The notes under the pieces: generated by a model
The model's database searches: none
What the model saw: only the letters and a program-made list of their open reading frames with translations
Told to the model about the DNA's origin: nothing
Program-made: the position numbers and the translations under genes
Shown: piece after piece, positions 1-8,665 of the stretch
Layout: each line of letters opens with the position of its first letter
How positions within the stretch are numbered: the stretch's first letter is position 1
Assembly: GCA_947476525.1 (NCBI GenBank)
Contig: CANJQY010000010.1
Coordinates: 1 to 35,576 of the forward strand
Source of the DNA: Oligoflexales bacterium
GTDB lineage: Bacteria; Bdellovibrionota_B; Oligoflexia; Oligoflexales; RGVZ01
Direction of reading: 5' to 3'
DNA length: 35,576 bases

Positions 1-510
1 GAAGCCATAAGAACTGGGAATTTTCGCGAAGATCTCTTCTACCGCCTGAACGTCATTCCTTTAAACATGAGTCCACTGCGCGAGCGTCGAGACGATATTC
101 CAGCTTTAGTAGATTTCTTCATGCGAGAACTTTGCCCAACCGGGTCGATGCTGCCGAAGGTTTCGCCTGAGGTTATGGTGTCCTTAATGGCCTATGAGTG
201 GCCAGGAAATGTTAGGGAGCTTAAAAATGTTCTTGAACGGCTGCTGATCATGAGTACTGGCGGCAACATCGATCGAGGAGACCTGCCAGAGTGCTTCACA
301 ACGGGATTTTCCGAGGGTTCGGAGATGAATTCGACCGGCCAGAGTCTTAAGGATGCTAAAAGTGAATTTGAGCGAACGTTTATTCTTGGTAAACTTGAGG
401 AGCATGACTGGAATATTTCTAAAACGGCATCCGCATTGAATATTGAGCGAAGTAATCTCCACCGGAAAATAAAATCATATGATATCGATACGAAGAAAAT
501 TAAGGGATAA
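1..510 (+). CDS. sigma54-dependent response regulator, NtrX/AtoC-like, C-terminal part (5' truncated by window edge)
   Basis: Frame is open from base 1 (EAIRTGNFREDLFYRLNVIPL), then PLRERRDDIPAL and WPGNVRELKNVLERL (AAA+ sigma54 domain), ending in a Fis-type HTH (NISKTASALNIERSNLHRKIKSYDI). Confidence 0.9.
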   Translation, partial: EAIRTGNFREDLFYRLNVIPLNMSPLRERRDDIPALVDFFMRELCPTGSMLPKVSPEVMVSLMAYEWPGNVRELKNVLERLLIMSTGGNIDRGDLPECFTTGFSEGSEMNSTGQSLKDAKSEFERTFILGKLEEHDWNISKTASALNIERSNLHRKIKSYDIDTKKIKG

Positions 511-563
511 GTGCAAGGTTTACATTCAATTTCTAATTGGTACGACGGTAAAGGATCAAAGCA

Positions 564-1811
564 ATGAACCAAGAAGCAAATAAAAATGTCGCAAAAACCA
601 CCTGGGATGACAAAAATTTGGTTATTTCCACGGAGGGTTTTTCTAACGAAATAGACAAAAACAAGCCGTGGAAAGTGGCCAACTTAGACTCCTCGCGGAT
701 TTTCGCCTATTCTGACGGAAAAGCAATGAATCCAGAGGGTTCTCAAGGCTTCGCGCAGTGCACTCCTGATATGCTTTACGACCTCCTAAAGGGCATGAAT
801 CATCGCCGCTGGAGTGGTTTGGTTTTTGTTGAGTATGGATTTGGGGTCAAGCGTCTTTTTTTGAACAACGGAGAACTGGTGTTCGCGTCGTCTGAATGGA
901 TGGACGACCGGCTTGGAGAAGTTATTTATCGCAATGATAAAATTTCGTTGGATCAATTGACTAAATTTGCAGTTCAAGTCGATCGGAAAACAAAGTTTGG
1001 ACAAGTGCTTTTAAGAAGTGGTGATTTTACAAATGTGGACCTTTGGAATGCCCTTAAATCCCAGGTTGTTGAAATATTTCGCGGAATTTTCGTCGTCGAA
1101 AAGTGCTACATCGAAGTTCAATCTGGCAAGGCGCCGATTGAGATTACATTTGAATCGGGCCTGCAAGCGATGCTGGAAGAGAGCTATACATTTGGCATTC
1201 AATTTCGAATGTTTAGGCAAAGAATATGCCCCGCAGTAAAATTACATTTGAATCGAGATGCAGACCTTCCCAGTCTTGCTTTAGGGACATTTAATGCAGA
1301 CGTGATGAGCTTGTGCGAAGACGAACCAAGCGTCCAGGAGTTTTTGGCGCGTAGCAAATTGGCAGAGACTAATACTCTGCTGGCGGTTCATAAGTTAGTT
1401 GCGGCTGGGCGCATAACTTTGTCTGGATTGCGCGACGCAGAGCCGCTACAGCTTGACGGTGGCATGGGTCAATTGAAGGCGGTTTTAGACGGCTATCAGC
1501 TATTGCATGGGATTGCCATGTTTGCATTTCAGTCGGCTGGGATCAAGCCTCCAATTCGTGACTTAGCGGCATTTTGTTTAGCCCTGAATAGTGAATGTGG
1601 GGACTCGCTATACCTGGACCATTCAGGCCTCATTGCAGCGAATTCCGAATTAGGGATCATGCAGCAATGTTCTCGGCATTTTGAGAGACGTATTTTCTTC
1701 GAAATTCGAGTGGAATCATTAACACGTTATTTATTGCAAATTTCCGGCGACACACTTCCGTACGATATTGCAAAAAAAGTAGCTAAAGACTTTAGGGAGA
1801 TTATTTCTTGA
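564..1811 (+). CDS. DUF4388 (PATAN-like) domain protein
   Basis: 415 aa ORF; LYDLLKGMNHRRWSGLVFVEYGFGVKRLFLNNGELVFASS and LGEVIYRNDKIS resemble DUF4388 domains. Confidence 0.6.
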   Translation: MNQEANKNVAKTTWDDKNLVISTEGFSNEIDKNKPWKVANLDSSRIFAYSDGKAMNPEGSQGFAQCTPDMLYDLLKGMNHRRWSGLVFVEYGFGVKRLFLNNGELVFASSEWMDDRLGEVIYRNDKISLDQLTKFAVQVDRKTKFGQVLLRSGDFTNVDLWNALKSQVVEIFRGIFVVEKCYIEVQSGKAPIEITFESGLQAMLEESYTFGIQFRMFRQRICPAVKLHLNRDADLPSLALGTFNADVMSLCEDEPSVQEFLARSKLAETNTLLAVHKLVAAGRITLSGLRDAEPLQLDGGMGQLKAVLDGYQLLHGIAMFAFQSAGIKPPIRDLAAFCLALNSECGDSLYLDHSGLIAANSELGIMQQCSRHFERRIFFEIRVESLTRYLLQISGDTLPYDIAKKVAKDFREIIS

Positions 1812-2719
1812 AATCACAACGCCCACCCCGTCCATTGCGAAGCTCAGGAAAGCCAAGTTTTTCCAAAACAAAAAAGCCGAATTCATCTGGCCAAAATTCA
1901 TCTGGCCAAAATCCGGCTGGCCAGAATCGGCCAATGCAATCAGGGAACCGTACAAAATCTCGCGAGCGCGGAGGGATGCCTGAAGGTCATTTTATGGTGG
2001 AAGGGGTTGCAGCCATTCGTGAATATTTGCGGCATAAACCTGCATCGATTCAGAAAATATTTGCGAAAGAGCGCACTCTGAGTAAAGTGCAAGAAGAGCT
2101 TGAAGAATTTACAAAAAAAACGAAAATTAATTTAATTTGCATTCCAGATTCCGACGATGATTCGTTGCCGCGAACTCCGGCGTGGGCTCATGTACGCCAC
2201 GAGACGACGCCTTGGGAAACATTTGTGTCTCGCCTTGAGAAACAAAAAGTGTCTTCAGCTGGCCCAGATCGCCTTGTTTTAGTGATAGACCATATCTCTG
2301 ACCCGAGAAATCTAGGTGCCATAGTACGTTCTGCAGCGTTCTTTGGAGTTCGCCACGTGATTGTTCCGGAAAAGCGGCAGGTGTTACTGACTCAGGCTGG
2401 GGTTAACACGGCGCAGGGAGGATTTGCGTTGACGGACCTCGTGGTAGCGGTGAATGTTTCGCGAGTGTTAGAGGAATTGAAGCAACACGACTACTGGATC
2501 TTGGGCGCAGCTATGGGTGGCGAGGCTGTCTCTGCAGTTCGCGGTCGATACGACCGGCAAGTTTTAGTATTGGGGTCAGAGGATAAGGGGATTAGTCCGA
2601 CGGTATTAGGTCGCTGTGATGTGGTGGTGGCCATTCCCGGGGCTTTGAAGTCACTAGAATCCCTAAATGTCTCGGTGGCTGCTGGTATTTTAGTCCATGA
2701 ATTGATTGGTTCGCGGTGA
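1808..2719 (+). CDS. rlmB: TrmH/RlmB-family 2'-O-ribose RNA methyltransferase (SPOUT) with low-complexity N-terminus
   Basis: TTG start overlaps the previous stop (TTGA), with AGGGAG upstream. SPOUT motifs: VLVIDHISDPRNLGAIVRSAAFFGV, VLGSEDKGISPTVL, IPGALKSLESLNVSVAAGILVHEL. Confidence 0.85.
   Translation: MKSQRPPRPLRSSGKPSFSKTKKPNSSGQNSSGQNPAGQNRPMQSGNRTKSRERGGMPEGHFMVEGVAAIREYLRHKPASIQKIFAKERTLSKVQEELEEFTKKTKINLICIPDSDDDSLPRTPAWAHVRHETTPWETFVSRLEKQKVSSAGPDRLVLVIDHISDPRNLGAIVRSAAFFGVRHVIVPEKRQVLLTQAGVNTAQGGFALTDLVVAVNVSRVLEELKQHDYWILGAAMGGEAVSAVRGRYDRQVLVLGSEDKGISPTVLGRCDVVVAIPGALKSLESLNVSVAAGILVHELIGSR
1882..1926 (+). repeat. 15-bp in-frame tandem repeat (3 units) in the rlmB-like gene
   Basis: TTCATCTGGCCAAAA x2 plus TCCGGCTGGCCAGAA, encoding SSGQN-SSGQN-PAGQN. 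Confidence 0.9.
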
Positions 2720-2796
2720 TTTGCCGCTATTAGCAGCAGCCCACTGTGTCTCTTGAAAAAAAGCGCATTTCGCCTTGAAAAATTGAGGGACTGTGC

Positions 2797-2825
2797 TTGA
2801 CAGGTTCAACGCCGAAGGGTATCAA
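2797..2825 (+). promoter_or_regulatory. candidate sigma70 promoter upstream of the tRNA cluster
   Basis: TTGACA (2797-2802), 17-nt spacer, TATCAA (2820-2825). Confidence 0.45.
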
Positions 2826-2957
2826 GTGTGCTCCCTTTGTGAATTTGTGTTTAAGGGTTTTTCGTTATACTGAAATTTCGGTGATCAAGAGATTTCTGTT
2901 TAGTTGAATCTCCTGGATGTAAAAAGCATAGAGGCGAATGTTGAAGTGTTGAATTTG

Positions 2958-3033
2958 GCTGGCGTAGCTCAATTGGTAGAGCAGCTGATTTGTAATCAGC
3001 AGGTTGCGGGTTCAAGTCCCATCACCAGCTCCA
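2958..3033 (+). tRNA. tRNA-Thr(TGT)
   Basis: Cloverleaf with anticodon loop TTTGTAA and encoded CCA; acceptor and T stems each contain one C.A mismatch. Confidence 0.92.
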
Positions 3034-3052
3034 AATTTCACATACCGGCTAT

Positions 3053-3138
3053 GGATGAGTACCCAAGTGGCCAAAGGGGACAGGCTGTAAACCTGTTGGC
3101 GGTTGTCTTCGAAGGTTCGAATCCTTCCTCATCCACCA
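3053..3138 (+). tRNA. tRNA-Tyr(GTA)
   Basis: Class II tRNA with long variable arm; acceptor GGATGAG/CTCATCC, anticodon stem ACAGG/CCTGT, encoded CCA. Confidence 0.95.
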
Positions 3139-3156
3139 GCATTATCCACCAGCATT
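3131..3156 (+). repeat. 13-bp perfect tandem duplication spanning the tRNA-Tyr 3' end
   Basis: ATCCACCAGCATT x2 (3131-3143 and 3144-3156). Confidence 0.95.
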
Positions 3157-3227
3157 TCAGTGGAAGCTGTTTTGTGAAGTCGGTTTTAGCAGGTGTTTTT
3201 GGGGCCTTAGCCATAGGGCCCAAGTGT

Positions 3228-3303
3228 GCGGAAGTAGCTCAGTTGGTAGAGCATTAGCCTTCCAAGCTAAATGTCGCGAGTTCGACCCTCGTCTTCCGCT
3301 CCA
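3228..3303 (+). tRNA. tRNA-Gly(TCC)
   Basis: Acceptor GCGGAAG/CTTCCGC; anticodon loop CTTCCAA; encoded CCA. Confidence 0.95.
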
Positions 3304-3308
3304 TCGCT

Positions 3309-3384
3309 GCCTTGGTAGCTCAGTTGGTAGAGCACGTCCTTGGTAAGGACGAGGTCACGGGTTCGAGTCCCGTTCAAGGCTCCA
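3309..3384 (+). tRNA. tRNA-Thr(GGT)
   Basis: Acceptor GCCTTGG/TCAAGGC; anticodon loop TTGGTAA; encoded CCA. Confidence 0.95.
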
Positions 3385-3553
3385 GCGTTGCTAAATGGCT
3401 GCATGGGCCTAGGTTTCAGGGCGAATCAGGCTAAGCCTGATGCTGCAAGCAGGAATACCTCCCGGCTTTGGGTCGGTAGGTTGGGGTCGGCGGATTGCCG
3501 TCGACAGAACCTTTTTGCAGTGATATGTAATTGCGTCATATTCACATTAAAGT

Positions 3554-3581
3554 TTTACAACTTTTTGTGGTAAGCGATAAT
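3554..3581 (+). promoter_or_regulatory. candidate tuf promoter
   Basis: TTTACA (3554-3559), 16-nt spacer, GATAAT (3576-3581), about 90 nt upstream of tuf. Confidence 0.45.
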
Positions 3582-3668
3582 AGTGCTCGTAAAGTGAACG
3601 ATTTTGATGATAGAAAAACAATGATTTTGGTATCCATATTATAGCTAGCAGCAGCGGGAGCATGACAA

Positions 3669-4862
3669 ATGGCTAAAGAGAAATTTGAGCGTAAGAAACC
3701 ACATGTTAACATCGGAACTATCGGTCACGTAGATCACGGTAAGACGACTCTTACTGCTGCGATTACGTTTATCATGGCAAAGAAATACGGCGGAGCAGGC
3801 TTGACGCTAGATCAAATTGACAAGTCACCAGAAGAAAAGAAGCGTGGGATTACAATCTCCACGACTCACGTTGAGTACGAATCTGCGACACGTCACTATG
3901 CACACGTTGATTGTCCTGGTCACGCCGACTACGTTAAAAACATGATTACTGGCGCAGCTCAAATGGACGGGGCTATCCTCGTTGTCTCTGCAAACGACGG
4001 CCCGATGCCACAAACTCGTGAGCACATTCTTCTTTCTCGCCAAGTAGGCGTTCCTAAGATCGTCGTATTCATGAACAAGTGTGACTTGGTTGATGATGAA
4101 GAACTACTCGAGCTTGTAGAGATGGAAGTTCGTGAACTTTTAACTCAGTACAAGTTTCCTGGCGACGAGACTCCAGTTATCAAAGGCTCTGCGGTTAAGG
4201 CTCTTGAATCCCAAGATCCAGAAAGCCAATACGGCAAAAAAATCGTCGAGCTAATCGAAGCCTGCGATTCGTTTATTCCGCTTCCAGACCGTCCAATTGA
4301 CAAGCCATTCCTTATGCCAATCGAAGACGTGTTCTCGATCTCTGGCCGTGGTACGGTTGTTACGGGTCGTGTTGAGCGCGGTATCATCAAAACTGGCGAA
4401 GAAATGGAAATCGTAGGTCTTCGTGACACACAAAAAACCATTTGTACTGGTGTTGAAATGTTCCGTAAGCTTCTTGACGAAGGTCGCGCTGGCGATAATT
4501 GCGGTGTTCTTCTTCGCGGTACGAAGCGTGAAGATGTTCAGCGTGGACAGGTTCTTTCTAAGCCGGGCGCAATTAAGCCGCACAAAAAATTCAAGGCAGA
4601 GGTTTATATCCTTACGAAGGAAGAGGGCGGACGTCACACCCCATTCTTCAAAGGCTACCGCCCTCAGTTTTACTTCCGTACAACGGACGTTACTGGTTCG
4701 ATCGTGCTACCTGCGAATGTCGAAATGGTTATGCCAGGCGACAACGTTGGAATGGACGTAGAGCTAATCACTCCAATTGCTATGGACAAGGCGCTTCGCT
4801 TCGCTATTCGCGAAGGTGGCCGAACGGTTGGTTCTGGCGTCGTGGTTGAAATTTTTGATTGA
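3669..4862 (+). CDS. tuf: elongation factor Tu
   Basis: [44 protein letters not shown]; full-length 397 aa. Confidence 0.99.
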   Translation: MAKEKFERKKPHVNIGTIGHVDHGKTTLTAAITFIMAKKYGGAGLTLDQIDKSPEEKKRGITISTTHVEYESATRHYAHVDCPGHADYVKNMITGAAQMDGAILVVSANDGPMPQTREHILLSRQVGVPKIVVFMNKCDLVDDEELLELVEMEVRELLTQYKFPGDETPVIKGSAVKALESQDPESQYGKKIVELIEACDSFIPLPDRPIDKPFLMPIEDVFSISGRGTVVTGRVERGIIKTGEEMEIVGLRDTQKTICTGVEMFRKLLDEGRAGDNCGVLLRGTKREDVQRGQVLSKPGAIKPHKKFKAEVYILTKEEGGRHTPFFKGYRPQFYFRTTDVTGSIVLPANVEMVMPGDNVGMDVELITPIAMDKALRFAIREGGRTVGSGVVVEIFD

Positions 4863-4883
4863 TTTTAAAAGTAGTTTATAAAA

Positions 4884-4911
4884 GTGGCCTCGAAAGAGGC
4901 CGCTGTTTTTT
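4884..4911 (+). terminator. rho-independent terminator after tuf
   Basis: GTGGCCTC-GAAA-GAGGCCGC stem with GAAA tetraloop, followed by TGTTTTTT. Confidence 0.85.
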
Positions 4912-4957
4912 ACGTTCGGGTGTTTGTTATAGTTTTCGAGAGGGTTTTGTACAGTTT

Positions 4958-5033
4958 AGGCGAGTAGCTCCAATGGTAGAGCGACGGATTCCAAATCCGT
5001 TTGTTGTGGGTTCGAGTCCCTCCTCGCCTGCCA
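4958..5033 (+). tRNA. tRNA-Trp(CCA)
   Basis: Acceptor AGGCGAG/CTCGCCT; anticodon loop TTCCAAA; encoded CCA. Confidence 0.95.
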
Positions 5034-5073
5034 TTTTTCTCAGAGAATTTCGAGTTCTCTATTTGGGTGACAT

Positions 5074-5454
5074 ATGCAAAAAGATGATGCGACATGGTTA
5101 CGAACAGCTCTTTCAGTATGGGCCTGTTTGACGGCGTTTGTTTTTTGGAAGCTTTTTTTGGTTGTAGGCCTCAAGGCTGGATGGCTCGAGCGCTATGAAG
5201 CGGGCTTCCAGATTGGGAGTGTTTTTGCTGCCATAGTTTGCGGTATTGTCGTCACGCTGCTGTTGGGTCGCGATGCAGAGCGTCATGATTACTTTCTAGC
5301 CTCGGTCGGTGAGCTTCGTAAAGTCCATTGGCCAGACTGGGAAAACACTAAGAAACTAACTATGATCGTGTGCGTTGTTGTTGCGATCATGTCGGCAATT
5401 TTAACCGGATTTGACATGGTTTGGGCCAAGATATTGAAGGCAATCCTTGCATAA
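5074..5454 (+). CDS. secE: preprotein translocase subunit SecE (three predicted TM helices)
   Basis: FLASVGELRKVHWPDWENTKKLTMIVCVVV signature, three hydrophobic segments, position between tuf/trnW and nusG. Confidence 0.93.
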   Translation: MQKDDATWLRTALSVWACLTAFVFWKLFLVVGLKAGWLERYEAGFQIGSVFAAIVCGIVVTLLLGRDAERHDYFLASVGELRKVHWPDWENTKKLTMIVCVVVAIMSAILTGFDMVWAKILKAILA

Positions 5455-5482
5455 TTTAGACATTAACTCCCGGAGTTCAATC

Positions 5483-6067
5483 GTGGAAGTATCTGCATCA
5501 ACTAAAAAATGGTACGTTGTTCATACGCATACAGGCTCTGAGGAAAAGGCGCGTCAAGGCCTCTTGGAGCGTATTAAGAACCAGGGTATGGATGGACGTT
5601 TTGGACAAATTTTTGTTCCCCGCACATCGACGGAAACCCTCCTTCGAAGTGGCAAAAAGAAGCGCGTCGACAAGACATCCTTCCCCGGGTACATCTTAGT
5701 AGAGATGGATTTTTCGGATGAGACCGAGTCTTTGGTGCGAAACACCCCTAAAATCACTGGTTTTGTTGGTGCAGACTCAAAATTTTCTGGCGGCGACAAA
5801 AAACGCCAACCCCGACCGATCACCGACGCTGAAGTCCTTCGTTTGACTTCACCAGAAGCGGTGGAGTCACAGAAGCAAGTGGTCCGCAGCGAAATAAACT
5901 TCCACAAAGGCGAGAATGTAAAGGTCAACGACGGCCCATTTACGAATTTGTTTGGGATTGTCGACGAGGTTCGCCCCGACAAGATGAAGCTGCGAATTTT
6001 GGTCAGTATATTTGGCCGCGAAACGCCAGTTGAGCTCGACTTCGCACAGGTTGAAAAAATAGGCTAG
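5483..6067 (+). CDS. nusG: transcription termination/antitermination protein NusG
   Basis: KKWYVVHTHTGSEEKARQGL and KOW motif NFHKGENVKVNDGPFTNLFGIV. GTG at 5483 has GGAG upstream; the ORF track also allows ATG at 5447. Confidence 0.93.
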   Translation: MEVSASTKKWYVVHTHTGSEEKARQGLLERIKNQGMDGRFGQIFVPRTSTETLLRSGKKKRVDKTSFPGYILVEMDFSDETESLVRNTPKITGFVGADSKFSGGDKKRQPRPITDAEVLRLTSPEAVESQKQVVRSEINFHKGENVKVNDGPFTNLFGIVDEVRPDKMKLRILVSIFGRETPVELDFAQVEKIG

Positions 6068-6121
6068 TGAGCATGTAGGAAGGTTCTTTGCAGTAAAATG
6101 CATGAGACCTTGAATGCATGC

Positions 6122-6150
6122 TTGACATATTCGTTGATTTTACATATAGA
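6122..6150 (+). promoter_or_regulatory. strong sigma70-type promoter upstream of rplK
   Basis: Perfect TTGACA (6122-6127), 17-nt spacer, TATAGA (6145-6150). Confidence 0.7.
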
Positions 6151-6259
6151 CGGCATTCTCGTTTTTTTATCGCCAGGCCGAGTGGCTTGTAAGGGTATAA
6201 GTATTGAGTCTGGAACAAGAAAACGCTGAGCAATAGACGGCAGAGCAAAGGAATCGATC

Positions 6260-6685
6260 ATGGCAAAAAAAGTAGTTGGTTTTATTAAGTTACAAATCCC
6301 CGCCGGCAAAGCGAACCCATCTCCACCGATTGGTCCTGCACTTGGTCAAAGAGGCGTGAATATCATGGCGTTCTGCAAAGAATTTAACGCCAAGACTCAG
6401 AAGGCAGCGGGAGACATTCTGCCAACAATTATTACAGTTTACGGTGATAAATCGTTCACTTTCATCACAAAAAGTCCTCCAGCGACGAGCCTTCTCAAAA
6501 GGGTTTGTAAGCTTGAGTCGGGATCTAAGACTCCGGGCAAAGAGACTTGCGGGACAGTCACAATGGCGCAACTAAAAGAAGTGGCCAAAATGAAGATGGA
6601 AGACCTCAATGCTTATGACCTTGACCAAGCGGCTAAGATCATTGCTGGGTCGGCTCGTTCGATGGGATTAGAAGTTGTAAAATAA
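6260..6685 (+). CDS. rplK: 50S ribosomal protein L11
   Basis: [40 protein letters not shown]. Confidence 0.99.
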   Translation: MAKKVVGFIKLQIPAGKANPSPPIGPALGQRGVNIMAFCKEFNAKTQKAAGDILPTIITVYGDKSFTFITKSPPATSLLKRVCKLESGSKTPGKETCGTVTMAQLKEVAKMKMEDLNAYDLDQAAKIIAGSARSMGLEVVK

Positions 6686-6823
6686 ACGGTTGGTTTATTT
6701 GTGCAGCTTTTGTTCGGTATATGTTCGGTTTTTTGTGCAGTTTTGTTCTACCTTGGCCATGGTGGTTAGGGGTGAACTTGTAGGAGAACGTTCATTCGTT
6801 CGATTGTACTACGGAGAAAAGAA

Positions 6824-7516
6824 ATGGCTCGTGGCAAAAAGTATAAGGCGGCGCTAACAAAGGTGGATAGGAATACATCCTACTCACTCGAGGACGCGAC
6901 CAAACTGATCAAGGAAGCCAGCTATACAAAATTCGACTCCACGGTAGATCTTGCTGTTAATCTTGGTGTAGACCCTCGTCAAGCGGACCAAAACGTCCGT
7001 GGCGCGGTTCCTCTACCTCATGGTCTCGGTAAGGTTGTCCGTATCGTTGTGTTCGCTAAAGGCGACGCAGCGGCTGCAGCTACGGCTGCTGGTGTTGAGG
7101 CTGTTGGCGGTGACGACCTTGGAACTCGCATTAGCGGCGGATGGCTCGATTTCGATCAAGTTATTGCAACCCCTGACATGATGGGCGTTGTTGGTAAACT
7201 TGGTCGGGTACTTGGTCCTCGCGGGCTGATGCCAAATCCAAAGCTTGGCACAGTAACGATGGATGTCGTTAAGGCAATTAATGAACTTAAGGCAGGTCGA
7301 GTAGAATTCCGGGTAGACAAAGCCGGTATTATACACGCACCAGTTGGCAAGGTGAGTTTCTCAGCTGAGAACCTTGCTGGAAATGCTCGCGCCGTGCTTG
7401 AAGCGATCGCTCGCGCTAAGCCAGCATCCGCTAAAGGTACTTATCTTAAGAAAATCAGCATGTCGGCAACGATGAGTCCTAGCGTCAAAGTCGACGCTTC
7501 ACCATTTAGGGCGTAA
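6824..7516 (+). CDS. rplA: 50S ribosomal protein L1
   Basis: [44 protein letters not shown]. Confidence 0.99.
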   Translation: MARGKKYKAALTKVDRNTSYSLEDATKLIKEASYTKFDSTVDLAVNLGVDPRQADQNVRGAVPLPHGLGKVVRIVVFAKGDAAAAATAAGVEAVGGDDLGTRISGGWLDFDQVIATPDMMGVVGKLGRVLGPRGLMPNPKLGTVTMDVVKAINELKAGRVEFRVDKAGIIHAPVGKVSFSAENLAGNARAVLEAIARAKPASAKGTYLKKISMSATMSPSVKVDASPFRA

Positions 7517-7557
7517 GCCTCGCAACAACACGCTGATATTCAGAGAGGGACACAGCA

Positions 7558-8079
7558 ATGGATAGAAAAGGTAAGAATGCTCTCCGTGTCGTAGCGGAAG
7601 GCCGGTTTGAAGGAGTCAACGCAGCTATTATCGCGGAATTTCGCGGTTTAACTGTGGCCAGCTTAACTGAGCTCCGTAAGGCGCTTAAGAAAGTTAACGG
7701 CGAATTCAGAATTATTAAAAATCGTGTTGCCAAAAAGGCTGTTCTCGGGAAAGCCGAGAATGGAAAAGACCTTGCCGCTGCTCTTAAGGGACCAGTTGGT
7801 ATTGCGTTTCTTTACGGTGACGCAGCAGCTGGCGCTAAAGCGTTGACTGATTTTGAGAAGGCGAACGAGCTTTTCAAAATCACCGCAGGCGTGATGGATT
7901 CCAAGGGGCTGACAGCAGCAGAGGTTAAGGCTATCGCCGCCCTCCCAAGCCGTGAAGTTCTGCTTGGACAAATTGTGGGACTATTGGTTTCGCCTCATCG
8001 TGGGATCCTCGGGATCATCAACGCGGTGCCTAGAAGCCTTGTTCAGGTTATCAATCAAATTAAAGAAGCTAAGAAATAA
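7558..8079 (+). CDS. rplJ: 50S ribosomal protein L10
   Basis: [40 protein letters not shown]; position between rplA and rplL. Confidence 0.98.
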   Translation: MDRKGKNALRVVAEGRFEGVNAAIIAEFRGLTVASLTELRKALKKVNGEFRIIKNRVAKKAVLGKAENGKDLAAALKGPVGIAFLYGDAAAGAKALTDFEKANELFKITAGVMDSKGLTAAEVKAIAALPSREVLLGQIVGLLVSPHRGILGIINAVPRSLVQVINQIKEAKK

Positions 8080-8135
8080 CAACCAATTTTTGTGTCGATG
8101 AGAGTCGGCATAAAACAGAAAAGCGGAGAAACACC

Positions 8136-8513
8136 ATGTCAGTTACTAAAGATCAAGTAGTTCAATTCCTAGAAAACATGACTCTTCTCGAGGCCGCAGG
8201 CCTTGTAAAAGAACTCGAAATTAAATTCGGCGTTAGTGCTGCAGCTCCTGCTGCCGCTGCTGCTGCTGCTGGCCCAGCTGCTGGTCCTGCTGCTGAAGAG
8301 CAAACAGAATTCACAGTTATCCTTGCAACTGTTGGCGAGAAGAAAATCAACGTCATTAAAGTTGTTCGTGAGCTAACAGGACTTGGCCTTAAAGATGCTA
8401 AAGACCTAGTTGAAGCGGCTCCAAAAGCTGTTAAAGAAGCAGTTTCAAAAGACGACGCTGCTAAAATGAAGAAGGCTCTTGAAGCTGAAGGCGCAACTGT
8501 TACTCTCAAGTAA
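8136..8513 (+). CDS. rplL: 50S ribosomal protein L7/L12
   Basis: [44 protein letters not shown]; Ala/Gly/Pro hinge. Confidence 0.99.
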   Translation: MSVTKDQVVQFLENMTLLEAAGLVKELEIKFGVSAAAPAAAAAAAGPAAGPAAEEQTEFTVILATVGEKKINVIKVVRELTGLGLKDAKDLVEAAPKAVKEAVSKDDAAKMKKALEAEGATVTLK

Positions 8514-8539
8514 TGATTACTTGGTTTAGCGTATAAGGT

Positions 8540-8569
8540 CAGCTCGGGAGTGCATACACTTCCGAGCTG
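8540..8569 (+). terminator. rplL-rpoB intergenic hairpin (attenuator or RNase III-type processing site candidate)
   Basis: 13-bp stem CAGCTCGGGAGTG-CATA-CACTTCCGAGCTG with one G.U; a T-run (8581-8585) follows at a distance rather than immediately. Confidence 0.65.
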
Positions 8570-8665
8570 GCAGTGCCTGTATTTTTGAAATAGCCTATGC
8601 CGTGCATAAGCTGTTTGTAATGATATACCTCGGTCCACTACGTGCCAATAATTCGGGAGAATTTC

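Noticed and set aside
2904-3257. 117-aa + strand ORF (and 3038-3223 minus, 3340-3573 plus)
   Set aside because: They are translations of the tRNA genes and their spacers; no protein-like signal.
3385-3560. Possible small RNA between tRNA-Thr(GGT) and tuf (ATCAGGC-TAA-GCCTGAT hairpin)
   Set aside because: A single 7-bp hairpin with no T-run or recognised motif; compatible with tRNA transcript processing, not enough to call an ncRNA.
8237-8300. GCT-rich tract in rplL as a phase-variable microsatellite
   Set aside because: It is an in-frame Ala/Gly/Pro hinge normal for L7/L12; phase variation of an essential gene is implausible.
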